Shown: positions 54,105-62,791, counted from the stretch's first letter. The stretch: 64,000 nucleotides of DNA from Gemmobacter serpentinus (GCF_008973825.1 NZ_WCHR01000018.1:212369-276368); one strand, 5' to 3'. Numbers and translations are program-made. The notes: generated by a model from the sequence alone, not told the origin.

Positions 54105-55010
54105 ATGACTGCATCCGGCACTGAGGGCAGGCATCCGCAATCGCAGGGGCTGCACGCGCGCCCCGCGTCTGAGGTCCTGTCTGTTCTGCTGGAGGCGCAG
54201 ATCGCGGCCCTACAATCGCTGCGTGCCGCAACTGCTGGATTGGAGCAAGTGGCGGATGCGGCGGCGGATGCGCTGCGTCGGGGCGGGCGTGTGGGCTATG
54301 CAGGTGCGGGCAGCTCCGGCCTGATGGCGCTGGCCGATTGCCTGGAGCTTGCAGGGACATTCGGTCTGGCACCTACGCGCACGCCGATGTTGTTTGCGGG
54401 CGGGGCGGCGGCGCTTTTGCATATGATCGGCAGTGTCGAGGATGATCCGGCGTTGGCCTTGGCGGATCTGGACCGATCCGGCCTCGGGGCGGGGGACGTG
54501 TTGCTTGTGCTGTCGGCATCCGGGCGCACGCCCTATGCGCTGGTTCTGGCCGAGGCGGCAAAGGCGCGCGGCGTGACGGTCGCGGGCTTTGCCAATGTGT
54601 CGGGATCGGCGCTGCTGAATCTGGCGGATCTCGTCGTGCTGCTGGAAACCGGAGCTGAGGTCGTTTCTGGTTCCACCAGGATGGGGGCCGCGACCGCGCA
54701 AAAGGCGGCCCTGAACATGGTGTCCGTTCTGATGGCCATCCGGCTTGGCCATGTGCATGACGGCTATATGGTCAATCTGGTGGCGGATAATGCCAAGCTG
54801 ATCGATCGGGCGGCGCGCATTGTCGCCGCGGTCGCCGAGACGCCGCGTGTGACCGCAGAAGCGGCGCTTGCCGAAACGGACGGGGCGGTCAAGCCCGCCA
54901 TTCTGGTGGCGCGCGGCGCAACGGCCGGTCAGGCTGCGGATTTGCTGGAGAAAAGCGGCGGCCATCTGGCCGCTGCACTGGACGATCTTAAAAACAAACA
55001 GGGAGACTAA
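54105..55010 (+). CDS. murQ: N-acetylmuramic acid 6-phosphate etherase
   Basis: 301-residue SIS-domain enzyme cleaving MurNAc-6-P to GlcNAc-6-P and D-lactate in peptidoglycan recycling. Landmarks: TEGRHPQSQGL at the N-terminus, YAGAGSSGLMALADC (phosphosugar loop), LSASGRTPYALV, and the MurQ-specific EVVSGSTRMGAATAQKAALN. AGGGGGGAA precedes the ATG. Its product GlcNAc-6-P is the NagA substrate, linking the two divergent operons. It starts the transporter operon. Confidence 0.93.
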   Translation: MTASGTEGRHPQSQGLHARPASEVLSVLLEAQIAALQSLRAATAGLEQVADAAADALRRGGRVGYAGAGSSGLMALADCLELAGTFGLAPTRTPMLFAGGAAALLHMIGSVEDDPALALADLDRSGLGAGDVLLVLSASGRTPYALVLAEAAKARGVTVAGFANVSGSALLNLADLVVLLETGAEVVSGSTRMGAATAQKAALNMVSVLMAIRLGHVHDGYMVNLVADNAKLIDRAARIVAAVAETPRVTAEAALAETDGAVKPAILVARGATAGQAADLLEKSGGHLAAALDDLKNKQGD

Positions 55011-55011
55011 G

Positions 55012-56283
55012 ATGAAAACCACGCTTCGCTTCGCGCTTTTGGCCAGCACGCTGCTGGCCGCCCCGTTGCTTTCTGGCGCGGCCCATGCCGAGGATGTCAC
55101 GCTGACCATCGAAAGCTGGCGCAATGACGACCTCACCATCTGGCAGGACACGCTGATCCCGGCGTTTGAGGCCGCAAATCCCGGCATCAAGGTGGTCTTC
55201 GCACCGACCGCGCCGGCAGAATACAACGCCATCCTGAATTCCAAGCTGGATGCGGGTTCGGCGGGCGATCTGATCACCTGCCGCCCCTTCGATGCCTCGC
55301 TGGAGCTGTACAACAAGGGCCAGATCTCGGATCTGACCGGGCTTGCCGCCATGGCGAATTTTTCGGATGTGGCGAAATCCGCCTGGCAGACCGATGATGG
55401 CGCGGCCACCTTCTGCGTGCCGATGGCCTCGGTGATCCATGGCTTCATCTACAATGCCGATGCCTTTGCCGAACTGGGCATCGAAGTGCCCAAGACCGAG
55501 GCCGAGTTCTTTGCCGCCCTCGACAAGATCAAGGCGGATGGCACCTATATCCCGATGGCCATGGGCACCAATGACCAATGGGAAGCGGCCACCATGGGCT
55601 ACCAGAATATCGGCCCGAACTACTGGAAGGGCGAAGAAGGCCGCAAGGCGCTGATCGCGGGCACCCAGAAGCTGACCGATGAGGGCTGGGTTGCGCCTTA
55701 CCGGACGCTGGCCAAGTGGAAAGACTATCTGGGCGACGGGTTCGAGGCGCAGACCTATCCCGACAGCCAGAATCTGTTCACCCTGGGCCGGGCGGCGATC
55801 TATCCGGCCGGCAGCTGGGAAATTGCCGGCTTCAACACCCAGGCGGGCTTCAAGATGGGCGCCTTCCCGCCGCCGGTGCAGGCTGAGGGGGACACCTGCT
55901 ATATCAGCGACCACACCGATATCGCGCTTGGCATGAATGCGAAATCCGCCCATCCCGAGGAAACCAAGAAGTTCCTTGAATGGGTCGGCTCGCCCGAGTT
56001 TGCGGCGCTTTATGCCAATGCCCTGCCGGGCTTCTTCAGCCTGAACGCGACCGCCGTCGAGATGCAGGATCCGCTGGCGAAGGAATTCGTCATCTGGCGC
56101 GAGACCTGCCAGCCGACGATCCGCTCGACCTATCAGATCCTGTCGCGCGGCACGCCGAACCTGGAAAACGAGACCTGGAACGCCTCGGCCAATGTCATTC
56201 GCGGCACCGAGACGCCGGAAGATGCGGCCAAGCGTCTGCAAGACGGTCTGGCCAGCTGGTACGAGCCGCAAAAGGCCAAATAA
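55012..56283 (+). CDS. sugar ABC transporter substrate-binding protein
   Basis: 423-residue extracytoplasmic protein of the carbohydrate-binding family 1. Signal peptide (LLASTLLAAPLLSGAAHA). Family signs: VTLTIESWRNDD, FEAANPGIKVVF, LFTLGRAAIYPAGSWEI. Two Cys pairs may be oxidised. It starts 1 nt after murQ with GGGAGAC as ribosome-binding site. A stem-loop separates it from the permease genes. Presumed ligands are GlcNAc, MurNAc or muropeptide sugars, from the regulon context only. Confidence 0.9.
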   Translation: MKTTLRFALLASTLLAAPLLSGAAHAEDVTLTIESWRNDDLTIWQDTLIPAFEAANPGIKVVFAPTAPAEYNAILNSKLDAGSAGDLITCRPFDASLELYNKGQISDLTGLAAMANFSDVAKSAWQTDDGAATFCVPMASVIHGFIYNADAFAELGIEVPKTEAEFFAALDKIKADGTYIPMAMGTNDQWEAATMGYQNIGPNYWKGEEGRKALIAGTQKLTDEGWVAPYRTLAKWKDYLGDGFEAQTYPDSQNLFTLGRAAIYPAGSWEIAGFNTQAGFKMGAFPPPVQAEGDTCYISDHTDIALGMNAKSAHPEETKKFLEWVGSPEFAALYANALPGFFSLNATAVEMQDPLAKEFVIWRETCQPTIRSTYQILSRGTPNLENETWNASANVIRGTETPEDAAKRLQDGLASWYEPQKAK

Positions 56284-56308
56284 GCCTTTCGGGGTTTCTG
56301 GAAAAAGG

Positions 56309-56331
56309 CCGGGGGGCTGTCTGCCCCCCGG
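56309..56331 (+). terminator. GC-rich stem-loop between binding protein and permease genes
   Basis: CCGGGGGGC (56309-56317), 5-nt loop, GCCCCCCGG (56323-56331), a perfect 9-bp stem without a T-run. Located inside the operon, it could stabilise the upstream message or partly terminate, giving more binding protein than permease, as in other ABC operons. It also forms the hairpin part of the dispersed repeat that follows. Confidence 0.65.
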
Positions 56332-56340
56332 ACCCCCCGA

Positions 56341-56363
56341 GAGTATTTCCACAAGCAGCAAAG
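56341..56363 (+). repeat. dispersed intergenic repeat, GAGTATTT type, copy 3
   Basis: Begins GAGTATTTCC and ends CAAGCAGCAAAG, matching the copies at 10493 and 10668. Here it is preceded by the hairpin and GGACCCCCCGA. The following AAGAGGTGG serves as the permease ribosome-binding site. Confidence 0.7.
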
Positions 56364-56373
56364 AGGTGGCGGC

Positions 56374-57294
56374 ATGGCTGAGCGCAGGGCGTTTCGCTGG
56401 CATATCGCGGTGTTTCTGGCACCCGCCGTTCTGGTCTACAGCGCATTGATGATCGTGCCGCTGTTCGGCACCTTGAACCTGTCGCTGTTCAATCTGGATG
56501 CGACCAAGACGCGGGTCTTTGTGGGGCTTGCGAATTTTGCCACGCTGTTTGGCGATCCGCGCTGGTCGGATGCGTTCTGGAATGCGCTGGGCAACAATCT
56601 GTGGTTCTTCGTGGTGCATATGCTGGTGCAGAATCCGGTGGGTATTCTGCTGGCGGCGATCCTGTCATCGCCCCGGCTGCGGATGGCCGCCTTTTACCGC
56701 ACTGCGATTTTCATCCCGACGATCCTGAGCTTTGTGATCGTGGGCTTTGTCTGGAAGCTGATCCTGTCGCCGATCTGGGGCATTGCGCCGGGGATGCTGG
56801 ATATGGTCGGGCTGAAAAGCCTGTTCGCCCCCTGGCTTGGCAAGGAGGAATACGCGCTGACCACGCTGGCGCTGATTTCGGTCTGGCAGTTCGTCGGCAT
56901 CCCGATGATGCTGATCTATGCGGCGCTTCTGTCGATCCCCGATGAGGTGATCGAGGCGGCCGAGATGGATGGCGTGACCGGCTGGTCGCAATTCCTCAAG
57001 ATCAAGCTGCCGCTGATCCTGCCCTCGATCGGCATCATCTCGATCCTGACCTTTGTCGGCAATTTCAACGCCTTCGACCTGATCTATGTCAGCCAGGGCG
57101 CGCTGGCGGGGCCGAATTTCTCGACCGATATTCTGGGGACCTTCCTCTATCGCACCTTCTTTGGCTTCCAGTTGCAACTGGGCGATCCGCATATGGGGGC
57201 AACCATCGCCTCGGCCATGTTCTTCATCATTCTGGTCGGTGTCTGCTTCTATCTGTTTGCCATCCAGACGCGGCTGCGCCGCTACCAGTTCTGA
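56374..57294 (+). CDS. sugar ABC transporter permease (MalF-type)
   Basis: 306-residue inner-membrane protein with six predicted helices, first one FLAPAVLVYSALMIVPLFG. The EAA motif facing the ATPase is EVIEAAEMDGVTGWSQFLKIKLPLILP. Family of binding-protein-dependent sugar permeases. Ten nt upstream is GAGG; the second permease begins 12 nt after its stop. Confidence 0.92.
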   Translation: MAERRAFRWHIAVFLAPAVLVYSALMIVPLFGTLNLSLFNLDATKTRVFVGLANFATLFGDPRWSDAFWNALGNNLWFFVVHMLVQNPVGILLAAILSSPRLRMAAFYRTAIFIPTILSFVIVGFVWKLILSPIWGIAPGMLDMVGLKSLFAPWLGKEEYALTTLALISVWQFVGIPMMLIYAALLSIPDEVIEAAEMDGVTGWSQFLKIKLPLILPSIGIISILTFVGNFNAFDLIYVSQGALAGPNFSTDILGTFLYRTFFGFQLQLGDPHMGATIASAMFFIILVGVCFYLFAIQTRLRRYQF

Positions 57295-57306
57295 GCGAGG
57301 AGACCC

Positions 57307-58146
57307 ATGTCACAGGCCCGACATTCCGCCTTTCGCAGCGTCGCCGCCCATGCGGTGCTGATCTCCTGGACGGTGATTGCGCTGTTTCCGGTCTTTGTGA
57401 TCGTCGTCAACAGCATGAAGTCGCGCAAGGCGATCTTTGCCGATCCCTTGTCGCTGCCCGGCCCCGGCAATTTTGATCTGGTGGGCTATACCACCGTCTT
57501 GGCGCAGGGCGATTTCTTCCAGTATTTCCTGAATTCGTTGATCGTGACGGTGGCAAGCCTGTTCTGCGTGCTGCTGTTTGGCGCGATGGCGGCGTTTTCG
57601 CTGTCGGAATACCGCTTTCGCGGCAATACGCTGCTGGGGCTGTATCTGGCGCTTGGCATCATGATCCCGATCCGGCTTGGGACGGTGGCGATTTTGCAGA
57701 TGATGGTGGCCAGCGGGCTGGTGAACACGCTGACCGCACTTGTGCTGGTCTATACCGCACAGGGGCTGCCGCTGGCGGTGTTCATCCTGTCGGAATTCAT
57801 GCGCACGGTGTCGGAAGACCTGAAGAATGCCGGGCGAATTGATGGTCTCAGCGAATATACCATCTTCTTCCGCCTGGTGCTGCCTTTGGTGCGGCCGGCC
57901 ATGGCAACGGTTGCGGTCTTCACCATGATCCCGATCTGGAATGATCTGTGGTTCCCGCTGATCCTTGCGCCGTCCGAAGGCACGAAGACCATCACGCTCG
58001 GCAGTCAGGTCTTCATCGGGCAATTTGTCACCAACTGGAACGCGGTGCTGGCGGCGCTGTCTCTCGCCATCGTGCCGGTGCTGGTGCTTTACCTCATCTT
58101 CTCGCGCCAGCTTATCCGTGGCATTACCGCAGGAGCCGTCAAATGA
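57307..58146 (+). CDS. sugar ABC transporter permease (MalG-type)
   Basis: 279-residue partner permease with about six helices (first: LISWTVIALFPVFVIVV). EAA motif: EDLKNAGRIDGLSEYTIFFRLVLPLVRP. GCGAGGAG precedes the ATG. Its stop overlaps the oxidoreductase start (ATGA). Confidence 0.92.
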   Translation: MSQARHSAFRSVAAHAVLISWTVIALFPVFVIVVNSMKSRKAIFADPLSLPGPGNFDLVGYTTVLAQGDFFQYFLNSLIVTVASLFCVLLFGAMAAFSLSEYRFRGNTLLGLYLALGIMIPIRLGTVAILQMMVASGLVNTLTALVLVYTAQGLPLAVFILSEFMRTVSEDLKNAGRIDGLSEYTIFFRLVLPLVRPAMATVAVFTMIPIWNDLWFPLILAPSEGTKTITLGSQVFIGQFVTNWNAVLAALSLAIVPVLVLYLIFSRQLIRGITAGAVK

Positions 58147-59165
58147 TCCGTGTCCTTGTTGCAGGTCTGGGCAATATGGGGCGCAGCCATGCGCTGGCCT
58201 ATCACCATAACCCGGAATTTGAGGTGGTCGGGCTGGTGAACCGATCCGCGGTCGATCTGCCCGACACGCTGCGCGCCTATCCGCGGTTCAGCGATTATGC
58301 GCGCGCCTTGGCCGAGACCAAACCCGATCTGGTCTGTGTCGCCACCTATTCCGACAGCCATGCCGATTACGCGGTGGCCGCGATGGAGGCGGGGGCGCAT
58401 GTCTTTGTCGAAAAGCCGCTGGCGACCACGGTTGCTGACGCCGCCCGCGTGATCGATGCGGCGCAGCGCCTGAACCGCAAGCTGGTGGTGGGCTATATCC
58501 TGCGCCACCATCCAAGCTGGCAGCGCCTGATTGCCGAAGCGCGCGCGCTTGGCGGGCCCTATGTGTTCCGCCTGAACCTGAACCAGCAAAGCAGCGGCCC
58601 GACCTGGGAGGTGCACAAGGCCTTGATGCAGACCACGCCGCCCATCGTCGATTGCGGGGTGCATTATGTCGATGTGATGTTGCAGATCACCGATGCCGCC
58701 CCGGTGGAGGTGCGTGGCATGGGGCTGCGCCTGTCGGACGAGATTGCGCCCGAAATGTATAATTACGGGCATTTTCAGGTGCTGTTCGCCGACGGGTCTT
58801 GCGGTTGGTATGAGGCCGGTTGGGGCCCGATGATGTCGGATACCGCGTTTTTCGTGAAGGATGTCGTCAGCCCACGTGGCGCGGTCTCGATCCGTATGCC
58901 CGATAGCGCACGGTCGGATGATATCGATACGCATACCCAGACCTCCACCCTGCGGGTGCATCGGGCCGGGCAGGGGCATCAGGATCTGAGCATGGCGGAT
59001 GAGCCCGGCCATCAGGATCTGTGTGACCGCGAGCAGGCCTTTGTCGCGGCGGCCATCACCGGCAATGCCGATCTGACCCGCCACATGACCGATGCCCTGC
59101 GTTCGCTTGCCATCTGCCTTGCGGCGGATGAAAGCGTGCGCAGCGGCCAACCCGTGATATTGTAA
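58143..59165 (+). CDS. Gfo/Idh/MocA-family oxidoreductase
   Basis: 340-residue NAD(P)-dependent sugar dehydrogenase-like protein. Rossmann motif VLVAGLGNMGRSHALAY, then HVFVEKPLATT (the conserved EKP Lys), and the substrate domain with VDCGVHYVDVML containing the catalytic-type His. Placed between transporter permeases and ATPase and coupled to both, so it probably acts on an imported sugar or derivative, for example oxidising a sugar group before or beside kinase action. The reaction is not known. ATG overlaps the permease stop. Confidence 0.9.
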   Translation: MIRVLVAGLGNMGRSHALAYHHNPEFEVVGLVNRSAVDLPDTLRAYPRFSDYARALAETKPDLVCVATYSDSHADYAVAAMEAGAHVFVEKPLATTVADAARVIDAAQRLNRKLVVGYILRHHPSWQRLIAEARALGGPYVFRLNLNQQSSGPTWEVHKALMQTTPPIVDCGVHYVDVMLQITDAAPVEVRGMGLRLSDEIAPEMYNYGHFQVLFADGSCGWYEAGWGPMMSDTAFFVKDVVSPRGAVSIRMPDSARSDDIDTHTQTSTLRVHRAGQGHQDLSMADEPGHQDLCDREQAFVAAAITGNADLTRHMTDALRSLAICLAADESVRSGQPVIL

Positions 59166-59174
59166 GGAAATCCG

Positions 59175-60173
59175 ATGGGCGCACTGACCCTGACCCAAGT
59201 CGCGAAGTCCTTCGGCTCGACCGAGGTGATCAAGGGCGTTGACCTGCAGGTGGAGGAGGGCGAGTTCTGCGTCTTCGTCGGGCCTTCGGGCTGTGGCAAA
59301 TCCACCCTGCTGCGGATGATCGCCGGGCTGGAGGATGTGACCGGCGGCGATGTGAAGATCGACGGCAAGCGCATCAATGATCTGGCCCCGGCCAAGCGCG
59401 AGATCGCGATGGTCTTCCAGTCCTACGCGCTTTATCCGCATCTGACGGTGCGCGACAATATGGGGCTGGCACTGAAACAGGCAGGCGTGGCCAAGTCTGA
59501 GGTGACGGCGGCGACCGACAAGGCGGCAGCCATGCTCAGCCTGGATGCGCTGATGGCGCGCCGCCCGGCCGAGCTTTCGGGCGGGCAGCGCCAGCGGGTC
59601 GCCATCGGCCGCGCCATCGTGCGCCGTCCCAAGCTGTTCCTGTTCGACGAGCCGCTGTCGAACCTTGATGCAGCCCTCCGGGTGCAGACAAGGATCGAGA
59701 TTGCCCGCCTGCATCGCGAGCTGGGTGCCACGATGATCTATGTCACCCATGATCAGGTCGAGGCGATGACGCTGGCCGACAAGATCGTGGTGTTGCGCGC
59801 GGGCAAGGTGGAGCAGGTCGGCGCGCCGATGGAGCTGTATAACAACCCCGCCAATACCTTTGTCGCGGGCTTTATCGGCAGCCCGCAGATGAACTTCCTG
59901 ACGGCAGGGGCGTTGGGGCTGCAAAGCGATACGCTGGGGATCCGTCCCGAACATCTGGCGATTTCGCGCGAGGCGGGCCAGATTGCGGGGCGTATCAGCC
60001 ATGTCGAGAAGCTGGGTGGCGAGACGCTGGTCTATGCCAATACCGAAGGGCAGGGACTGCTGACGGTGCGGCTATTCGGCGAGCATGATTTCACGGTGGA
60101 TGAAACCGTCTCGCTCACCCCGGATCTCAGCCGCGCCTTCCATTTCGACGCGACCGGCCAGCGGCTGCGCTGA
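59175..60173 (+). CDS. sugar ABC transporter ATPase (UgpC/MsmK type)
   Basis: 332-residue ATPase. Walker A FVGPSGCGKSTLL, signature LSGGQRQRVAIGRA, Walker B LFLFDEPLSNLD, H-loop YVTHDQVEA, followed by a C-terminal TOBE-type domain (LGIRPEHLAI, LGGETLVYA). Ten nt after the oxidoreductase. Completes the importer with the binding protein and two permeases. Confidence 0.94.
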   Translation: MGALTLTQVAKSFGSTEVIKGVDLQVEEGEFCVFVGPSGCGKSTLLRMIAGLEDVTGGDVKIDGKRINDLAPAKREIAMVFQSYALYPHLTVRDNMGLALKQAGVAKSEVTAATDKAAAMLSLDALMARRPAELSGGQRQRVAIGRAIVRRPKLFLFDEPLSNLDAALRVQTRIEIARLHRELGATMIYVTHDQVEAMTLADKIVVLRAGKVEQVGAPMELYNNPANTFVAGFIGSPQMNFLTAGALGLQSDTLGIRPEHLAISREAGQIAGRISHVEKLGGETLVYANTEGQGLLTVRLFGEHDFTVDETVSLTPDLSRAFHFDATGQRLR

Positions 60174-60193
60174 GGCGGGTCAGGTGAAAGCAA

Positions 60194-60211
60194 CCGCAAG
60201 GCGGCTTGCGG
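60194..60211. terminator. stem-loop between convergent genes
   Basis: CCGCAAG (60194-60200), loop GCGG, CTTGCGG (60205-60211). Perfect 7-bp stem in the 60-bp gap between the ATPase gene and the convergent sulfotransferase-like gene. No T-run. Confidence 0.45.
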
Positions 60212-60233
60212 ATCTGCCGCACCCAGCCCGTGT

Positions 60234-61106
60234 TCACGGCGCGAGATAGGTAACACCCGGTAGTGTCGCGATATAGGCCATGTCGCGCTCATAGGTTTCG
60301 GTCATGGTGGTGACCATATCTTCGGTCCAGCCGGGCAATTCGACACTCATGTCCAGCTTTTCGGTCTGGGCGAATTTGTCGAGGAAGGCCGAGACGATGC
60401 GCCGCCTTTGCCCCATGGTCTGCGGCGGATGGGCGTCCAGATAGCTGGCCAACCGGATCATGCCGTCTCCGGTCATCAGGCTGGCCAGCAGGTCATTTTC
60501 GCCATCCAGCGCGATATCTTCGGACAGGTCCGCCACCGCCTGCAGCACCTCTGGCCAGATCAGCGGCGTATCCTCATCCGCCCAGACGGTGATCTGCACC
60601 TCCGGGTTGCGCTCGCGCAGGTTCAGGATCAGGTCGGACCAGCGCAGGTTCAGCGGATCGGTGCCTTCGATGAATTCATCATAGGGGCGGCCGCGCTGAC
60701 GGCGATGCAGTTCCGGCAAATAGGTGGCCGGGTTGCGCAAGCCGATGAAAAACTCTGCCTCGATATCGGGAAAGATGTTGCGAATGGCGCGCATCCGGTC
60801 GCCGCCTGTGCGGTAAAGCTGGCCCTTCACCGCCCAGGCCGGGAAAGCCAGAAAGTTCTCCCAAGACAGCACCAGCCGGTCCGCGACCTCGGCCTCCATG
60901 ATCTGGTCCAGCACGAGGGCCTGCGTTTCGGTGGGCGCGGCCTGCCCTTTCAGCTGGATTGCGGTATCCCGGATCAGGTTGCGATAGCGTTCTGGTGCTG
61001 GCACTTCGATGCCAGCCTCGGCCAGAAGATCCTTGTTGCGGTGCAGCGTCCGCACCAGACGGTCATCATCGGTGCAATGCACCCCGAGGTGATATGCGAT
61101 GCGCAT
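60234..61106 (-). CDS. hypothetical protein, possibly sulfotransferase-like
   Basis: 290 residues, soluble. The start MRIAYHLGVHCTDDDRLVR and later pieces AEFFIGLRNPATYLPEL, EGTDPLNLRWSDLI and VQITVWADEDTPLIWPEVL resemble a group of uncharacterised Rhodobacterales proteins with a sulfotransferase-like outline, in which GLRNP would match the PAPS-binding RNP region. The N-terminal P-loop-like motif is not clear, so activity is doubtful. ATG at 61106 after AGGCAGG. Monocistronic. Confidence 0.55.
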   Translation of the reverse strand: MRIAYHLGVHCTDDDRLVRTLHRNKDLLAEAGIEVPAPERYRNLIRDTAIQLKGQAAPTETQALVLDQIMEAEVADRLVLSWENFLAFPAWAVKGQLYRTGGDRMRAIRNIFPDIEAEFFIGLRNPATYLPELHRRQRGRPYDEFIEGTDPLNLRWSDLILNLRERNPEVQITVWADEDTPLIWPEVLQAVADLSEDIALDGENDLLASLMTGDGMIRLASYLDAHPPQTMGQRRRIVSAFLDKFAQTEKLDMSVELPGWTEDMVTTMTETYERDMAYIATLPGVTYLAP

Positions 61107-61246
61107 CAATCTGCCTGCCTGTCCGCCTTTGTTGGCCTTTGACAGAACTATACGGGGTTTTTGATCCAGATAAACCGCTTTCCGCAGGGGGCTGGGGCGC
61201 AAAGCCCGACAAATGCAGGCGAATTAAAGCGGCCAATAGGCGGGCA

Positions 61247-61270
61247 GGCCCCCGGCGGCAACCGGGGGCC
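61247..61270. terminator. GC-rich stem-loop after ilvE
   Basis: GGCCCCCGG (61247-61255), 6-nt loop, CCGGGGGCC (61262-61270), just downstream of the minus-strand ilvE stop at 61280. No T-run, but position and stem strength suit a terminator or 3' protector. Confidence 0.6.
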
Positions 61271-61279
61271 GCATGGGGA

Positions 61280-62146
61280 TCAGCGGCGCACCAGCGCCTC
61301 GTAATCGGTGGCGATCTCGCGTGTCAGGGCGCCGACCTCAAACGTATAGTCGCCGATCTGGCCCACCGGGGTCACTTCGGCGGCGGTGCCAGTCAGCCAG
61401 CATTGCTGGAAGCCCTCCAGTTCTTCCGGCATGATGTGGCGTTCATGCACGGTGATGCCCTTGTCGCGCAGCATTGCGATCACGGTCTGGCGGGTGATGC
61501 CGTTCAGGATCGCATCCGGCAGCGGCGTATGCACTTCGCCATCCTTGACGAAGAAGATATTTGCCCCGGTCGCCTCGGCCACATAGCCGCGATAGTCAAA
61601 GAACAGCGCGTCAGAGCAGCCCTTGGCCATGGCCGCGTGCTTGGACATGGTGCAGATCATGTAAAGCCCTGCGGCCTTTGCGGCGGTGGGGATTGTCTCG
61701 GGCGAGGGGCGTTTCCATTTCGCGATGTCAAGTTTGGCACCCTTGAACTTGGCGTCGCCATAATAGGCACCCCATTCCCAGACCGCGATGGCCAGACGCA
61801 CCGGATTGCCAAGGCTCGCGACCCCCATCTCATCGCCCGCACCGCGGAAGGCCACGGCGCGCACATAGGCGTCAGTCAGCCCATTGGCGGCCAGAACCTG
61901 ATCCTTGGCGGTGTTGATTTCTTCCACGCTGTAGGGGATCGGCATGTCCAGCAATTCGCCCGATTTCAGCAGACGCTGCGAATGTTCGGTCGATTTGAAG
62001 ATCTTGCCATTATAGCACCGCTCGCCCTCGAAGACAGATGAGGCATAATGCAGCGCATGGGTCAGGATATGGACATTTGCCGCGCGCCAGTCCACCAGCG
62101 TGCCATCCATCCAGATCTTGCCGTCGCGATCGTCATATCCTGCCAT
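61280..62146 (-). CDS. ilvE: branched-chain amino-acid aminotransferase
   Basis: 288-residue PLP enzyme of fold type IV, interconverting Val, Leu and Ile with their 2-oxo acids. Landmarks: HALHYASSVFEGERCYNG, YVRAVAFRG, the region around the PLP Lys in AKWKRPSPETIPTAAK, YVAEATGANIFFV and CWLTGTAAEVTPV. The ATG at 62146 follows GGAGGAAGAC perfectly. A TTG farther upstream (62209) is in frame, but its segment is a duplicated leader. Divergent from petP. Confidence 0.94.
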   Translation of the reverse strand: MAGYDDRDGKIWMDGTLVDWRAANVHILTHALHYASSVFEGERCYNGKIFKSTEHSQRLLKSGELLDMPIPYSVEEINTAKDQVLAANGLTDAYVRAVAFRGAGDEMGVASLGNPVRLAIAVWEWGAYYGDAKFKGAKLDIAKWKRPSPETIPTAAKAAGLYMICTMSKHAAMAKGCSDALFFDYRGYVAEATGANIFFVKDGEVHTPLPDAILNGITRQTVIAMLRDKGITVHERHIMPEELEGFQQCWLTGTAAEVTPVGQIGDYTFEVGALTREIATDYEALVRR

Positions 62147-62149
62147 GTC

Positions 62150-62209
62150 TTCCTCCGGATTTTCACAAGTTGCGCATTTCTCTGGATTTTCAGATGTAAT
62201 GTTGCGCAA
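62150..62209 (-). repeat. tandem duplication in the ilvE leader
   Basis: Read on the minus strand, TTGCGCAAC ... TGAAAATCCAGAGAAA is followed by ATGCGCAAC ... TGAAAATCCGGAGGAA. The second copy provides the ilvE ribosome-binding site; the first has a degenerate GAGAAA version. On the plus strand the cores are 62157-62176 and 62184-62208. The shared TGCGCAA and TGAAAATCC blocks could be regulator sites in the ilvE/petP gap. Confidence 0.7.
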
Positions 62210-62290
62210 AATCTATGCGTCGCTAGCAGTTACGACTTGGAAAGTCAACAAGGCTGACGTAACTTCAGCGCCAAGCGAAGGAGGCCGGAT

Positions 62291-62791
62291 ATGAGCGAGC
62301 CGGGTTCGGGCGGCGAAAGCCTGCTGTTTCTGACCGATGAGCAGTTGCGCAAGGGCATCGAGGCGATGTTCTTTGCCTATCGCGGCTTCACCGCCGATCC
62401 TGACCGGATTCTGGACGGGATGGATTATGGCCGCGCCCATCACCGGGCGCTGCATTTCATCCATCGCGCACCGGGCACCACGGTGAACAACCTGCTCAAT
62501 ATCCTGGGCGTCACCAAGCAAAGCCTGAACCGCGTGCTGCGCACCTTGCTGGATGACGGGCTGGTGGAAAGCCGGGTCGGCAAGCAGGACAAGCGCGAGC
62601 GGCACCTGTTCCTGACCGCGAAAGGCGCGGAGCTGGAGCGCACCCTGTCGGATGCACAGCGCGCCCGGATGCGCACGGCCTATCGCGCCGCAGGTCCGGT
62701 GGCGGTGCAGGGTTTCCGCCAGGTGCTGGAGGCGATGATGGACCCGGAGATGAAGCGGCAATATCTGGCGCTGAAGGAGGGCGGTGCATGA
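62291..62791 (+). CDS. petP: MarR-family regulator PetP
   Basis: 166 residues with a MarR winged helix-turn-helix: HHRALHFIHRAPGTTVNNLLN, then VTKQSLNRVLRTLLDDGLVE and KRERHLFLTAKGAELE. The ATG overlaps nothing upstream; GAAGGAGGCC precedes it. Its stop overlaps the petR start (ATGA). In Rhodobacter capsulatus a MarR-type PetP is encoded with the response regulator PetR in front of the cytochrome bc1 operon, which supports the names. It takes the place normally held by a histidine kinase. Confidence 0.87.
   Translation: MSEPGSGGESLLFLTDEQLRKGIEAMFFAYRGFTADPDRILDGMDYGRAHHRALHFIHRAPGTTVNNLLNILGVTKQSLNRVLRTLLDDGLVESRVGKQDKRERHLFLTAKGAELERTLSDAQRARMRTAYRAAGPVAVQGFRQVLEAMMDPEMKRQYLALKEGGA

Noticed and set aside
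62147..62209. N-terminal extension of IlvE from a TTG codon, with two Cys and repeated ENPE
   Set aside because: The repeated peptide is just the translation of a duplicated leader; GGAGGAAGAC before the ATG at 62146 and the family N-terminus fix the start.
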